DNA of 64,000 nt, taken from NCBI RefSeq assembly GCF_003260015.1, contig NZ_QCXS01000002.1, positions 496,001 through 560,000 of the forward strand. The letters run 5' to 3'. Position 1 is the stretch's first letter. Each line of letters begins with the position of its first letter. The position numbers were made by a program, and so were the translations under genes. This document shows positions 28,928 to 40,265 of the stretch, piece by piece. This stretch comes from Nakamurella deserti (GTDB lineage Bacteria > Actinomycetota > Actinomycetes > Mycobacteriales > Nakamurellaceae). The notes beneath the pieces were generated by a model. That model ran no database searches. It was not told where the DNA came from and worked only from the letters and a program-made list of their open reading frames with translations.

Positions 28928-29152
28928 GTGAACTTCTTCGAGGGCCTACTCGTGTTCGTGGGCATTCCCGTCGTGGTGGTGCTCGGTCTGTTCCTGCTGA
29001 CCGTGCTGCCCGGCCGCAGCCGGGCCCGCCCCCCGTACAAGCCGGGCGGCCCGTGGGACTACTCCGACCGCTTCTACACCGGTGACACGTCCGTCGACGT
29101 GCCCCCGCATCTGACCGATTCGCCGCTGGGAGGCGCACGTGGCACATGGTGA
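28928..29152 (+). CDS. Small single-pass membrane protein
   Basis: 74 aa. Residues 3-27 (FFEGLLVFVGIPVVVVLGLFLLTVL) form one transmembrane segment, followed by a basic stop-transfer PGRSRARPPYKPGG and a soluble tail of about 40 residues containing PWDYSDRFYTGDTS. This is the pattern of a conserved actinobacterial protein beside the DUF5130 gene. The last 14 bases overlap the next gene start, so the two are co-translated. Function unknown; an adaptor for the DUF5130 protein at the membrane is possible. Confidence 0.7.
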   Translation: MNFFEGLLVFVGIPVVVVLGLFLLTVLPGRSRARPPYKPGGPWDYSDRFYTGDTSVDVPPHLTDSPLGGARGTW

Positions 29153-29615
29153 ACTGTCCGCCCGCCTGACGGAGCTGGAAGCCCGGCAGGAGAGCCACAA
29201 CCGCGGCTACGCGATCGTGGGACCGCAGGGTGACGTCGACTCACCGCTGGACCGTGAGCAGCTCGAGCTCCTGGACGACGTGCTGATCGAGGCCGAGCGC
29301 AAGACCGGTCTGCGGTTCACCGCCTACCTCGGCGGCCTGGGCAGCGACACCCGGTCGACCGCGGAGGACCTGTTGAAGTCCCTCGGCCACGAGGCTCCGG
29401 TCGCGGTGCTGCTGGCCGTGTCACCCGCGCAGCGGGTCGTCGAGGTGGTCACCGGTGGTGAGGCGTCCCGTCGGATCAGCGACCGGGCGGCGCGCCTGGC
29501 CGTGCTGACCGTGACCGCGGCGTGCGGCGTCGGGGAGATCGCCGACGGCATGGTCAACGGCCTGCGCATCCTCGCCGACCAGGCCGGCACGCTGCCCGAC
29601 CGCTCGAACTGGTGA
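29139..29615 (+). CDS. DUF5130 (TPM-like) protein
   Basis: 158 aa. A TPM/DUF5130-type alpha/beta domain: LDDVLIEAERKTGLRFTAYLGG, then DTRSTAEDLLKSLG, PVAVLLAVSPAQRVVEVVTGG and RISDRAARLAVLTVTAACG. Such proteins are conserved in Actinobacteria (Rv2468c-like) with no known activity; related TPM domains were once linked to photosystem repair and phosphatase-like folds. The GTG at 29139 has GGGAGG five to six bases upstream. It overlaps the small membrane protein gene and is convergent with pepN, with a strong hairpin between. Confidence 0.75.
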   Translation: MAHGELSARLTELEARQESHNRGYAIVGPQGDVDSPLDREQLELLDDVLIEAERKTGLRFTAYLGGLGSDTRSTAEDLLKSLGHEAPVAVLLAVSPAQRVVEVVTGGEASRRISDRAARLAVLTVTAACGVGEIADGMVNGLRILADQAGTLPDRSNW

Positions 29616-29657
29616 CCCGTCCGCCGGCGGCGCCGGCGCCCTGAAGTCCTGCAGTAC

Positions 29658-29706
29658 CGAGATCCTGGTGGTTCCTCCGTGTGACGGACGAACCACCAGG
29701 ATCTCG
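29658..29706. terminator. Bidirectional hairpin terminator between DUF5130 gene and pepN
   Basis: A perfect 17-bp inverted repeat (29658-29674 with 29690-29706, CGAGATCCTGGTGGTTC and its complement) with a 15-base loop sits between two convergent genes. There is no T-run on either side. Confidence 0.75.
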
Positions 29707-29847
29707 TCGTTCGCGGGATCGGGCGGGGTCGACCGCTGGAGACGGATCTACCCTCCCCGCGATTCCGGCGGTCACCGCTCGCCTCGCGAGGGCGGCCGCC
29801 GGGATCGCGGAGCAGGATCCACCCGGACCGTCCGGGTCGGTCCGGGA

Positions 29848-32400
<2,553 letters not shown>

Positions 32401-32609
32401 GGCGTGGTGATCCTTCGGGTCTGCATCACATCGGTCGGATCTGCGATGTCGGGGAATAAATCTAACCTCCCGGTCGGCTGTACCCCGACGAGCGGGCGGA
32501 GACCCGGACGACCGGATCCGCACCGGACCGGGTATCGGTCCGCCGACCGACCTTTCGGCCCACCGCACGACACGCCGCCCCGCGGGCGGCACGAGACCAG
32601 GGAGTTCCG

Positions 32610-33260
32610 TTGAGCACCGACACCGCTGCCACCCCCGACACCGCGCCCGCCGGCGGGACGAGGGACCGGGCCGACTTCTGGTTCGACCCGCTGTGCCCCT
32701 TCTGCTGGATCACCTCCCGCTGGATCCTCGAGGTCGAGAAGGTGCGCGACATCGAGACCCACTTCCACGTGATGAGCCTGGCCGTGCTCAACGAGGGTCA
32801 GGACATCCCGGCCGACTACGCCGAGATGATGAAGAAGGCCTGGGGGCCGGTGCGGGTCGCCATCGCGGCGGCGCAGCGGCACGGTGACGAGATCCTGTCG
32901 CCGCTGTACACCGAGATGGGCACCCGCATCCACAACGAGGGCAACAAGGACTTCGCCGACGTGATCGCCGGGTCGCTGGCCGCGCTCGACCTCGACCCGG
33001 AGCTGGCGAAGGCGGCCGACACCGACGAGTTCGACGGCGCCCTGCGCACCTCCCACCACGCCGGCATGGACAAGGTCGGCAAGGGTGTCGGCACCCCGAC
33101 CATCCACATCAACGACGTGGCCTTCTTCGGCCCGGTCATCACCCGCATCCCGCGCGGCGAGGATGCGGGCCGGCTGTGGGACGCCAGCGTGACCCTGGCG
33201 TCGTTCCCGTACTTCTTCGAGATCAAGCGTGAGCGCACCGAGGCGCCGCAGTTCGACTGA
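32610..33260 (+). CDS. DsbA-like mycothiol-dependent reductase (Rv2466c-like)
   Basis: 216 aa. A DsbA/2-HCCA-isomerase-type thioredoxin fold with the active site DPLCPFCWITSRW (Cys29, Cys32) and the later GVGTPTIHIN loop with cis-Pro. Rv2466c, which has a CPWC site, is a mycothiol-dependent reductase that activates nitro-prodrugs and responds to oxidative stress. The TTG at 32610 is preceded by GGGAG five bases upstream; no ATG or GTG gives a better start. SigH-type control is known for the homologue; no clear SigH box was confirmed here. Confidence 0.88.
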   Translation: MSTDTAATPDTAPAGGTRDRADFWFDPLCPFCWITSRWILEVEKVRDIETHFHVMSLAVLNEGQDIPADYAEMMKKAWGPVRVAIAAAQRHGDEILSPLYTEMGTRIHNEGNKDFADVIAGSLAALDLDPELAKAADTDEFDGALRTSHHAGMDKVGKGVGTPTIHINDVAFFGPVITRIPRGEDAGRLWDASVTLASFPYFFEIKRERTEAPQFD

Positions 33261-33275
33261 GCCGGCCCGGCCACG

Positions 33276-33306
33276 CACCCCCGGGTCGGGTTCCGGCCCG
33301 GGGGTG
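33276..33306 (+). terminator. Hairpin terminator after the DsbA-like gene
   Basis: A perfect 10-bp inverted repeat (33276-33285 CACCCCCGGG with 33297-33306) and an 11-base loop lies 15 bases after the stop codon. Confidence 0.6.
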
Positions 33307-33350
33307 TGGTGACCGTGCCACCCGGCCCACGGCGCGCGATACTCGGACCC

Positions 33351-33833
33351 ATGACGAACGCATGGGGTGTGCGGCTGCCGCGGGACCTGCGCAGTGGGCC
33401 GGTGGTGGTCGGCATCGACAGTGCCGAGAACTCCGGCCGGCCGCTGCGAGCGGCCGCCTTCCTCGCCGAGTGCCTCGGGCGTGAGGTGGTGCTGGTGCAC
33501 GTCCGGCGACGGTTGATGCCGTTGGCCGAGGGCTACCTGCCCGTCGGCGAGGACCTCCAGCTGTCGGCGGAGGTCGAACGCGAGCTCGACCAGGAGCTGA
33601 TGGAGCAGATCACCGCGAGCGGGGACCTCGACGGTGTGCGCTGGCAGTTGATCTCCAGCTACGGCGAGGCCGCGACGGAACTCATCCGGATCGCCCAGGA
33701 CCGGGACGCGGCGGTCGTGGTCGTCGGGAAGCGGCACTCCGGGTTCGCCGAGTTCCTGCACCGCATCACGTCGGGCTCGGTGTCCCGGGCGATCGTGGCG
33801 GCACAGAAGTGCCCCGTGATGGTGGTGCCCTGA
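33351..33833 (+). CDS. Universal stress protein (UspA family)
   Basis: 160 aa. A single Usp domain: PVVVGIDSAENSGRPLRAAAFLAE with the first strand and nucleotide contact Asp, VVLVHVRRR, AAVVVVGKRHSG and the end GSVSRAIVAAQKCPVMVVP. The usual ATP site G-2x-G-9x-G(S/T) is only partly kept: KRHSGFAEFLHRITSGSVS. The ATG at 33351 has GATACT seven bases upstream and no ribosome site, another possibly leaderless gene. It is convergent with the hypothetical gene that follows. Confidence 0.85.
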   Translation: MTNAWGVRLPRDLRSGPVVVGIDSAENSGRPLRAAAFLAECLGREVVLVHVRRRLMPLAEGYLPVGEDLQLSAEVERELDQELMEQITASGDLDGVRWQLISSYGEAATELIRIAQDRDAAVVVVGKRHSGFAEFLHRITSGSVSRAIVAAQKCPVMVVP

Positions 33834-33861
33834 CGTCCGGTCGGCGGACGGCCGGCTGCGG

Positions 33862-34383
33862 TCAGCCGGGCCGGCGGCGGGGCCGATCGCCGGTGCGGCC
33901 GTTGCGCAACGGCTCCGGCGGCGTGTAGTTACGCCGCACGACGACCACTTCCTCCTCGGCCCTCGCGAGATCGTCGGCGGTGGGCCGGCCCACCTCGCGG
34001 GCCCGGGTCGCCGCCGCCCAGGGCACCTGGGTGCCCCGGGTGGTGACCAGACCGCGCAGGGCCCGCTCCGCATGGTCGACCCGCCGGTCGCGGCCGGACG
34101 CCGGTGGCGGTGGCGGTGGCGCGGAGGCGACCGTGGCCGTCTCCGGGGAGTCCGCGGCCCGGGGCGCGTCGGGTGCCTCCGGTCGTCCCACCGGCATCGG
34201 GGACGCGTCGGCCGACCGGAGGCGGGGGCGCTTGCGCAGCCGCGGTGGTCGATCCTCCGGGGCGGCCGCCGGGTCGGTGACGCCGGCGGGGCCGGCGTCG
34301 GGCGCCGGAGTGGACGGCGGGCCCTGCTCGCGGCGCGCGCTGCGACGCCGGCGTGGGGCCGGTCCGTCCGGGGTCTGCGACAC
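33862..34383 (-). CDS. Proline/arginine-rich hypothetical protein
   Basis: 173 aa. The N-terminal two-thirds are low complexity, rich in Pro, Arg and Ala (RRRRSAR, PPRLRKRPRLR, APPPPPPASG) and probably disordered. The C-terminal part, DHAERALRGLVTTRGTQVPW and RPTADDLARAEEEVVVVRRNY, looks ordered and could be a short conserved module. I recognise no family. The GTG at 34383 lies eight bases after the phosphofructokinase stop, so the two are an operon. The high arginine content may come partly from GC pressure, which lowers confidence. Confidence 0.5.
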   Translation of the reverse strand: MSQTPDGPAPRRRRSARREQGPPSTPAPDAGPAGVTDPAAAPEDRPPRLRKRPRLRSADASPMPVGRPEAPDAPRAADSPETATVASAPPPPPPASGRDRRVDHAERALRGLVTTRGTQVPWAAATRAREVGRPTADDLARAEEEVVVVRRNYTPPEPLRNGRTGDRPRRRPG

Positions 34384-34391
34384 GGCCGGAC

Positions 34392-35633
34392 TCAGTGCGC
34401 CGCGGCCACGGCGGCCGGGACCGCGCGCGGCTGGCCGATCTCGGACAGCATCTCGGTGAACCAGTCGGTCGTCAGGTCGAACTGCTTCCCACCGCGGAGC
34501 CGGTCGAACTCGACCGCGCGCAGCTGCCCCCCGTGCTCCTCGTCGTGCCCGATCACCCCGGACTCGCCACGCAGCGCGCACTCCACCGCGTAGTCGGTCA
34601 TCGACTTGATCAGCATCAGGTCGTCGGGGTTCGGCGGCGCGGAACGCGAGTAGTAGCCGGACTTCTGGACCATCACCTTCTCCGCGCCGAGCTTGGCCGC
34701 GAACTGCTTGGCCAGCCACGCGCCGGGGTTGACGAGGTCCAGCTTGACGTGGCCGAAGGGGTCCCGCGGCACGTCCTGGCCCGAGCGCTCCATCTCGGCG
34801 ACGATGGTGTCCACGCCGGCGCCCTCGGAGACGAAGATCGTCACGTTGCCGACCCGGTCCATCACCTCGCGGAGGCGCTCCGCCTCCCGCTCGATGTCGA
34901 ACTCCGCCTCGGGCAGGTACACCGCGTGGATGTCCCAGGCGGCCCGGTCCAGGCCGATCTCGGGCAGCCACTCGCGGCTGTCGAGCCACTCGCGGTACTT
35001 CTGCGCGGTGGCTGCGGTCAGCCAGCCACAGTGCCGGCCCATCACCTCGTGCACCAGCAGGGTCTTGACGTTGGCGTTGTGCTCGGCCACCACGTTCTGC
35101 GCGAACCGGGAGCCCTGCTCCGCGGCGGTCCAGGCACCCAGCGACTGCCGGATCGGCACGATGTCGTTGTCGATCGTCTTGGGCAGACCGACGACGGTCA
35201 GGTCGTAGTCGTTGTCCTTGAGGTACCGCGCGAGATCGGCGGCGGTGAGGCTGGTGTCGTCGCCGCCGATGGTGTGCAGCACGTCGACGCCGTCGATGGT
35301 CAGCCGGATGGCCGCCACCATCAGCGGGTCCTCACCCTCCGAGGTCAGCCCCCGCTTCACCAGGTCCTTCGCGTTGGTCAGCTTCACGCGCGAATTGCCG
35401 ACCGGTGACCCGCCGTAGGAGTGCAGCAGGTGCGCCTTCTCCCGGACGGCCGGCGTGATCGTGCGGTAGCGGCCGGTCAGCAGGCCCTGGTAGCCGTTCT
35501 CGTAGGCGATGATCTCGATGTCGGGGGCCAGCTCGGTGTAACGCTCGATCAGGCCACCGACCGCCGAGGACAGACACGGTGCGAACCCGCCCGCGGTGAG
35601 CAGCGCCACCTTCCGGATGGTCATGGGTGTCAT
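34392..35633 (-). CDS. pfp: Pyrophosphate-dependent 6-phosphofructokinase
   Basis: 413 aa. Reversibly phosphorylates fructose-6-phosphate with pyrophosphate. The phosphoryl-donor type is visible: HTIGGDDTSLTAADLA has Asp at the position where ATP enzymes have Gly, and VGLPKTIDNDI has the Lys found in PPi enzymes. Other features are LTAGGFAPCLSSAVGGLIER near the N-terminus, GRHCGWLTAATA and PNPDDLMLIKSM. The ATG at 35633 has AGAGG five bases upstream; an in-frame TTG lies directly before it. A PPi enzyme makes glycolysis reversible at this step and saves ATP. Confidence 0.9.
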   Translation of the reverse strand: MTPMTIRKVALLTAGGFAPCLSSAVGGLIERYTELAPDIEIIAYENGYQGLLTGRYRTITPAVREKAHLLHSYGGSPVGNSRVKLTNAKDLVKRGLTSEGEDPLMVAAIRLTIDGVDVLHTIGGDDTSLTAADLARYLKDNDYDLTVVGLPKTIDNDIVPIRQSLGAWTAAEQGSRFAQNVVAEHNANVKTLLVHEVMGRHCGWLTAATAQKYREWLDSREWLPEIGLDRAAWDIHAVYLPEAEFDIEREAERLREVMDRVGNVTIFVSEGAGVDTIVAEMERSGQDVPRDPFGHVKLDLVNPGAWLAKQFAAKLGAEKVMVQKSGYYSRSAPPNPDDLMLIKSMTDYAVECALRGESGVIGHDEEHGGQLRAVEFDRLRGGKQFDLTTDWFTEMLSEIGQPRAVPAAVAAAH

Positions 35634-35675
35634 CAAACCTCTCTGGCCGAGATCTCCGAGCCACTCCGGCGAAGA

Positions 35676-36842
35676 TCAACGAGCCACGGTACCTGCGCGC
35701 ACGACCAGCAGGTACAGCCCGCCGGCGACGAGCGCCCAGAAGGCGGCGCTGACACCGCCGACGGCGATCCCGGAGGCGGCCACGACGAAGGTGACGGCTC
35801 CCGCCTCGCGGTGTCGCGCGTCGGCCAGGGCGGCACCGGCGGACTGCGCGAAGGCCCCGATCAGAGCGACCCCGGCGATGGCGGCGATGATGCCGGGCGG
35901 GGCGGCGACGCTCACCGCGGCGATGACCGCACTCAACGGCCCGAACGCGAGATAGGTGGCTCCGGCGGCGATCCCGGCGATCCACCGGCGGTCGGGATCG
36001 GGATGCGCCTCGGGTCCGGCGGCCAGCGCCGCCGAGATCGCCGCGAGATTGATGCTGAACCCCCCCAGGCCCGCGGTGGCCACCGTGGCGGTCCCGCTGT
36101 ACAGCAGCGACGGCGCCAGCGGCGCCCGGTACCCGAAGGATCCCAGCACGGCCACGCCCGGGATGTTCTGCCCCGTCATGGTGACCAGGTACAGCGGGAG
36201 GCCGACCGCCAGCACGGTCGGCAGGTCCCACGCCGGTGTCGTCCACACCAGGGTCGGAGCGAGCCGCATCCCCGCCAGCCCGGCGAGCGAGCCGTCGAGG
36301 GCGATCACCAGCAGCGCCACCACGAACGCCCCCGGTACCGCCCAGCGCCGGTTGAAGCGCAGCAGCACCAACCAGGTGACGAGCACCGGGGCGACTGCCG
36401 CCGGTTGGTCGGCCAGCGCGCGGAACGGCTGCACGCACAGTGTCAGCAGCACCCCGGCGAGCATGGCGCTGGCCACCGCCGCCGGGATCCGTTCGACCCA
36501 GCGACCCAGCGGCCGGACCACCGCGGTGAGCACGTAGAGCGCCCCGGCGACCAGGAACGCGCCGATCGCGGTGGGGTAGCCCCCGGCAGGCAGCGCGGCG
36601 CCGGCGAGCAGGGCCGCACCCGGGGTGGACCACGCCAGGGTGATCGGCATCCGGTACCTCCACGACAGCAGGATGCAGCCCGCCCCCATGGTGAGACACA
36701 CGGTGAGCAGCCCGGACGCGGCCTGGGCGTCGGAGGCGCCGACCGCCCGCAGCCCGGTCAGCACCACCGCGAAGGCGGAGGTGAAACCGACGATGCCGGT
36801 GACGACACCGGCCAGGACGGCCGACCCCCGCGAAGCGTTCAC
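35676..36842 (-). CDS. benE: BenE-type benzoate:H+ symporter
   Basis: 388 aa. About twelve hydrophobic segments and the BenE family features LLSWRYRMPITLAWSTPGAALL and TMTGQNIPGVAVLGSFGY, with GGFSINLAAISAALAAG. The family imports benzoate with protons, but the true substrate cannot be told, and no benzoate-degradation genes are near. The GTG at 36842 starts MNASRGSAVLAGVVTGIVGF. It is in line with the phosphofructokinase gene, 42 bases upstream of it, but a functional link is unlikely. Confidence 0.85.
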   Translation of the reverse strand: MNASRGSAVLAGVVTGIVGFTSAFAVVLTGLRAVGASDAQAASGLLTVCLTMGAGCILLSWRYRMPITLAWSTPGAALLAGAALPAGGYPTAIGAFLVAGALYVLTAVVRPLGRWVERIPAAVASAMLAGVLLTLCVQPFRALADQPAAVAPVLVTWLVLLRFNRRWAVPGAFVVALLVIALDGSLAGLAGMRLAPTLVWTTPAWDLPTVLAVGLPLYLVTMTGQNIPGVAVLGSFGYRAPLAPSLLYSGTATVATAGLGGFSINLAAISAALAAGPEAHPDPDRRWIAGIAAGATYLAFGPLSAVIAAVSVAAPPGIIAAIAGVALIGAFAQSAGAALADARHREAGAVTFVVAASGIAVGGVSAAFWALVAGGLYLLVVRAGTVAR

Positions 36843-36870
36843 GCCGGGGGACTCTACGTCCCGACGGCGG

Positions 36871-37111
36871 TCAGCCCTGCGGTACGGGCTCGCCGCCGCC
36901 CACCGGCGCCGGCGGGACGTCCAGGAAGCGGACGACCCGGTCGATGCGGCGGCCGAGCCGGCGCGCGGACGCGGCGTCGGGGCCGACGGGGCTGGCCGGT
37001 GACGCCTTCATCAGGCGCAGCTGGTCGCAGGCCGGCCCGGGTGCCGGCCGGGGACGATCGCCATTCCCGTTCGATGACGGTGCAGCGGGTGTCGGCGGTG
37101 GCCAGATCCAT
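36871..37111 (-). pseudogene. Small gene with an apparent one-base frameshift
   Basis: An ATG at 37111 has an excellent AGGAGACTCCCCC ribosome site and starts MDLATADTRCTVIEREWRSS. Third positions are G or C until about 37028-37036, then fall; the good signal moves to another frame by one base and continues CDQLRLMKASPASPVGPDAA and GRRIDRVVRFLDVPPAP to a TGA at 36871. Joined, the two parts give roughly 78 residues. The shift lies in a G/C-rich run, so a sequencing or assembly error, a true mutation or a programmed shift are all possible. The family is not recognised. Confidence 0.45.
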
Positions 37112-37174
37112 GGGGGAGTCTCCTGAGGTCACCGCCGACGCCAGGCGGCAGCCGTCGCGACGGCCCGGGCGGCG

Positions 37175-37624
37175 TCAGGGCGCCGTCGGCGAGCTGGTCT
37201 CGTACGTCGCGATCAGACGCTGGAGCACCGCGCGGAACGCCGCGACGTCACCACCGTCGGCGGCGATGACCTCGTCGGTGGCACTCTCGCTGGCGGTGTA
37301 CATCTCGGCCAGCAGGGCGCGGCCGCCGTCGGTGATCTCGACCACCCGACGGCGGCGGTCCCGGGGATCGGCGGTCCGGCGCAGGTGGCCGGTGGCCTCG
37401 AGGTGGGCGATGGTGCGGCCCGCGGTCTGTTCGGTCATGTGCTGCGAACCGGCCAGTTCGCGCTGGGTCGCCGGACCGCCGGCCAGCAGTGACAGCACGA
37501 TCACCCCGGCGTGGCTGACCCGGGAATCGCGCAGCCGGTTGTTCCAGCTCTGCTCCACCAACCGGGCGGCCGTCGACAACAACCGACCCGTCGCCCAGGA
37601 GGCGCGCTCGTCGGGGGTCGTCAT
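37175..37624 (-). CDS. MarR-family regulator of the divergent MMPL transporter
   Basis: 149 aa. A winged-helix MarR protein: VSHAGVIVLSLLAGGPATQRELAG, the recognition helix region MTEQTAGRTIAHLEATGHL and the wing RRTADPRDRRRRVVEITDGG. The C-terminal helix forms the dimer. The ATG at 37624 has GGAGGGACCCC upstream. It is divergent from an MMPL transporter with 191 bases between starts, which contain a clear 18-bp inverted repeat at 37718-37735. Repression of the transporter and of itself until a ligand binds is the usual arrangement. Confidence 0.88.
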   Translation of the reverse strand: MTTPDERASWATGRLLSTAARLVEQSWNNRLRDSRVSHAGVIVLSLLAGGPATQRELAGSQHMTEQTAGRTIAHLEATGHLRRTADPRDRRRRVVEITDGGRALLAEMYTASESATDEVIAADGGDVAAFRAVLQRLIATYETSSPTAP

Positions 37625-37717
37625 GGGGTCCCTCCAGGGTCGGCGGGGATGGCGGTGGGTGGGCGGCGGTGCGGTGGGGCCGGCTCATTGTGCCCGAGGG
37701 TCGTTTCGTGGTGAAAT

Positions 37718-37735
37718 TACTCAGCACGCTGAGTA
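37718..37735. promoter_or_regulatory. Likely MarR operator
   Basis: TACTCAGC, two bases, GCTGAGTA is a perfect 8+8 inverted repeat of the size MarR dimers bind. It overlaps the TATTCT hexamer at 37734-37739, a probable -10 for the MMPL gene, with GTGAAA 17 bases upstream as -35. Binding would block the promoter. Confidence 0.65.
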
Positions 37736-37815
37736 TTCTCGTCCCCACCGATGCACAGCCTGCTGAGGTTTTCCGCTCCCTCCGCTGTACCCGCCGTCCG
37801 ATCCGGAGAACCCCC

Positions 37816-40200
37816 ATGAGTCCCACGTCGCCGTCCGGCGCCCCCGCACCTCCCGCACCGACCGCCGCCGCCGGTCCGGCCACCGGGCCGAGCCGGAAGC
37901 GGGCCGTCCTGCGGGCTCTCGGGGTGGTCGGGGTGATCGCCGTCTGGCTGGGCATCGCCGGCGTGGGCGGTCCGGCGATCGGTTCGCTGTCGACGGTGCA
38001 GTCCAACGACCAGGCGACCTTCCTGCCCGCCGGCGCGGAGTCGGTCGAGGCCGGCGACGCCGCCGCTGCGTTCACCGACGACGATTCGTTGCCCGCCTTC
38101 GTGGTCTTCGCCGCCGACGGCGCCGCGACGCCGGAGCAGCTCACGGCCTGGCAGGCCTTCGCCGCCGGACTGCCCGACCTGCCGGTGACGCTGCCGGCCG
38201 GGGAGGGAGTGGCCGCCGAGGAGAAGACGGTCGGGGACTACCTGCTCGCGCCGCAGGTGCCGCTGGTGCCCTCGGCCGACGGCGAGGCGGCGCTGGTCGT
38301 GGTGCCGCTGAACGCCGACCTGGTCAACGAGCCCGACGCCGCCGGCGAGCCGCCCCTGAGCACCGTCATCGACGCCGTCCGGGCGGCCGCGGTGGCCGAC
38401 GCCGCCGGGGCGCAGGCCCACGTCGCCGGTCCGGCGGGCCTGATCAGCGACCTGGGGGCCGCCTTCGGTGGCATCGACGGGCTGCTGCTGCTGGTGGCGC
38501 TGGGGGCGGTGCTGGTCATCCTGTTCTGCGTGTACCGGGCGGTCGTGTTGCCGTTCGTGGTGCTGTTCACCTCGGTGAGCGCCCTGGCGCTGGCCGGCGG
38601 CGTCGTCTACCTGCTGGCCAGGGACGGCGTGCTGGAACTCAACGGCCAGAGTCAGGGCATCCTGTTCATCCTGGTCGTGGGCGCCGCGACCGACTACGGC
38701 CTGCTGCTGGTCGCGCGCTACCGCGAGGAGCTGGAGCGGACGGAGTCGAAATACACCGCCGTCGCGCGGGCCTGGCGCGCGTGCGTCGAGCCGATCGCCG
38801 CCAGCGCCGGCACCGTCGTGATCGGTCTGCTCTGTCTGCTGCTGAGCGATCTGAACTCCAACAAGACGCTCGGCCCGGTCGGGGCCATCGGGATCGTCGC
38901 CGCCCTGATCGGTGCGCTCACCCTGCTGCCCGCGCTGCTGATGGCCGGCCGGTGGCTGTTCTGGCCGCGCATCCCGCACGCCGCCCCCGCGGGCCGCCAC
39001 CAGCTCGACACCGCCTCGGTGCCCGCGGCAGACCTGGTCGACGCCGATCGGCCCGCGCACGGCCACGCCGCCACCGGTGCGGCCGCCGGCCCGGGACCGG
39101 GGATCTGGGGACGGGTGGCCGGGTTCGTCGACCGGCACCCGCGCCGGATCTGGATCGTCACCGCCGTCGTGCTGGGCGTCGCCTGTCTGGCCGTGCCGAC
39201 GCTGAAGGCGTCCGGTACCGCGCAGACCGACGTGTTCCTCACCGAGGTCGACTCCATCGCCGGCACCGACGAGCTGGTCGCGCACTTCCCGGGCGGCTCC
39301 GGCAACCCGATCGTCGTGATCGCCCCGCAGTCCGCGCAGCAGGAGGTGTTGACCGCGCTGGGCGGGGTGGGCGGGCTCGCCGGTGACGCCACCGTCGTGA
39401 CGGCACCGCAGACCGGTCCCACACCGCCGACGGACCCGCTGGTCGTCGACGGGCGGATCCAGATCCAGGTCACCCCGGCCGCCGCCGCCGATTCCGAGGA
39501 GGCCGAGCAGGCGGTGCGCGACGTCCGCAGCACCCTGCACGCGCTGCCCGACGGCGACGACATCCTGGTCGGCGGCAACACCGCCATCCAGCTGGACACC
39601 GTCGACACCGCCGAGCGGGACCTGACGGTCATCATTCCGGCCATCCTCATCGCCGTGTTCCTGGTGCTGTGCCTGCTGCTGCGGGCGCTGGTGGCGCCGC
39701 TGCTGCTGGTGGCCGCCACGGTGCTGTCGTTCGGCACCGCGCTGGGGGTGTCGGCGCTGGTGTTCAACCACGTGCTGGACTTCCCGGGGGCCGACCCCGC
39801 GGTGCCGCTGTTCGCCTTCGTCTTCCTGGTGGCGCTCGGCATCGACTACTCGATCTTCCTGATGACCCGGGCGCGGGAGGAGGTGGCGCTGCACGGGCCC
39901 CGCCGCGGCGTGCTGAAGGCGTTGCGGGTGACCGGCGGGGTGATCACCAGCGCGGGCATCGTGCTCGCCGCGACCTTCGCCGCACTGGCCGTCATCCCCA
40001 TCCTGTTCCTCGCGCAGATCGCGTTCATCGTCGCGTTCGGAGTGCTGCTGGACACGTTGGTGGTACGCACCCTGCTGGTGCCGGCGCTGGCCGTGGACCT
40101 GGGCAGGCGGATCTGGTGGCCCGTGACCCCGACGCCCAACCGGCACCAGCGGGAGCTCATCGCGGCCGGCCGGGCCAGCGGGGACGCCGACCGTCCCTGA
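37816..40200 (+). CDS. MMPL-family RND transporter
   Basis: 794 aa. Twelve-helix RND topology in two halves: a first helix VLRALGVVGVIAVWLGIAGVGG, a periplasmic domain with STVQSNDQATFLPAGAESVE, then five helices from about residue 216 containing GAATDYGLLLVARYREE; a second half starting HPRRIWIVTAVVLGV, its periplasmic loop, and helices with GIDYSIFLMTRAREE. The Asp-Tyr pairs in GAATDYG and LGIDYS are the proton-relay residues. It probably exports a lipid or toxic compound. The ATG at 37816 has GGAGAA upstream. Its divergent MarR neighbour and operator suggest substrate-induced expression. Confidence 0.9.
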   Translation: MSPTSPSGAPAPPAPTAAAGPATGPSRKRAVLRALGVVGVIAVWLGIAGVGGPAIGSLSTVQSNDQATFLPAGAESVEAGDAAAAFTDDDSLPAFVVFAADGAATPEQLTAWQAFAAGLPDLPVTLPAGEGVAAEEKTVGDYLLAPQVPLVPSADGEAALVVVPLNADLVNEPDAAGEPPLSTVIDAVRAAAVADAAGAQAHVAGPAGLISDLGAAFGGIDGLLLLVALGAVLVILFCVYRAVVLPFVVLFTSVSALALAGGVVYLLARDGVLELNGQSQGILFILVVGAATDYGLLLVARYREELERTESKYTAVARAWRACVEPIAASAGTVVIGLLCLLLSDLNSNKTLGPVGAIGIVAALIGALTLLPALLMAGRWLFWPRIPHAAPAGRHQLDTASVPAADLVDADRPAHGHAATGAAAGPGPGIWGRVAGFVDRHPRRIWIVTAVVLGVACLAVPTLKASGTAQTDVFLTEVDSIAGTDELVAHFPGGSGNPIVVIAPQSAQQEVLTALGGVGGLAGDATVVTAPQTGPTPPTDPLVVDGRIQIQVTPAAAADSEEAEQAVRDVRSTLHALPDGDDILVGGNTAIQLDTVDTAERDLTVIIPAILIAVFLVLCLLLRALVAPLLLVAATVLSFGTALGVSALVFNHVLDFPGADPAVPLFAFVFLVALGIDYSIFLMTRAREEVALHGPRRGVLKALRVTGGVITSAGIVLAATFAALAVIPILFLAQIAFIVAFGVLLDTLVVRTLLVPALAVDLGRRIWWPVTPTPNRHQRELIAAGRASGDADRP

Positions 40201-40249
40201 CGGCCCCGGCCGGCAGGGGCGTGCGGCGCCGCAGGTCCGTCAGGGACGG
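40191..40249. terminator. Bidirectional hairpin between the MMPL and Dabb genes
   Basis: Perfect 13-bp arms (40191-40203 CCGTCCCTGACGG with 40237-40249) are separated by 33 bases and begin within the last codons of the MMPL gene. The two flanking genes converge here. Confidence 0.55.
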
Positions 40250-40265
40250 ACGGCCTTCCGCGCCG

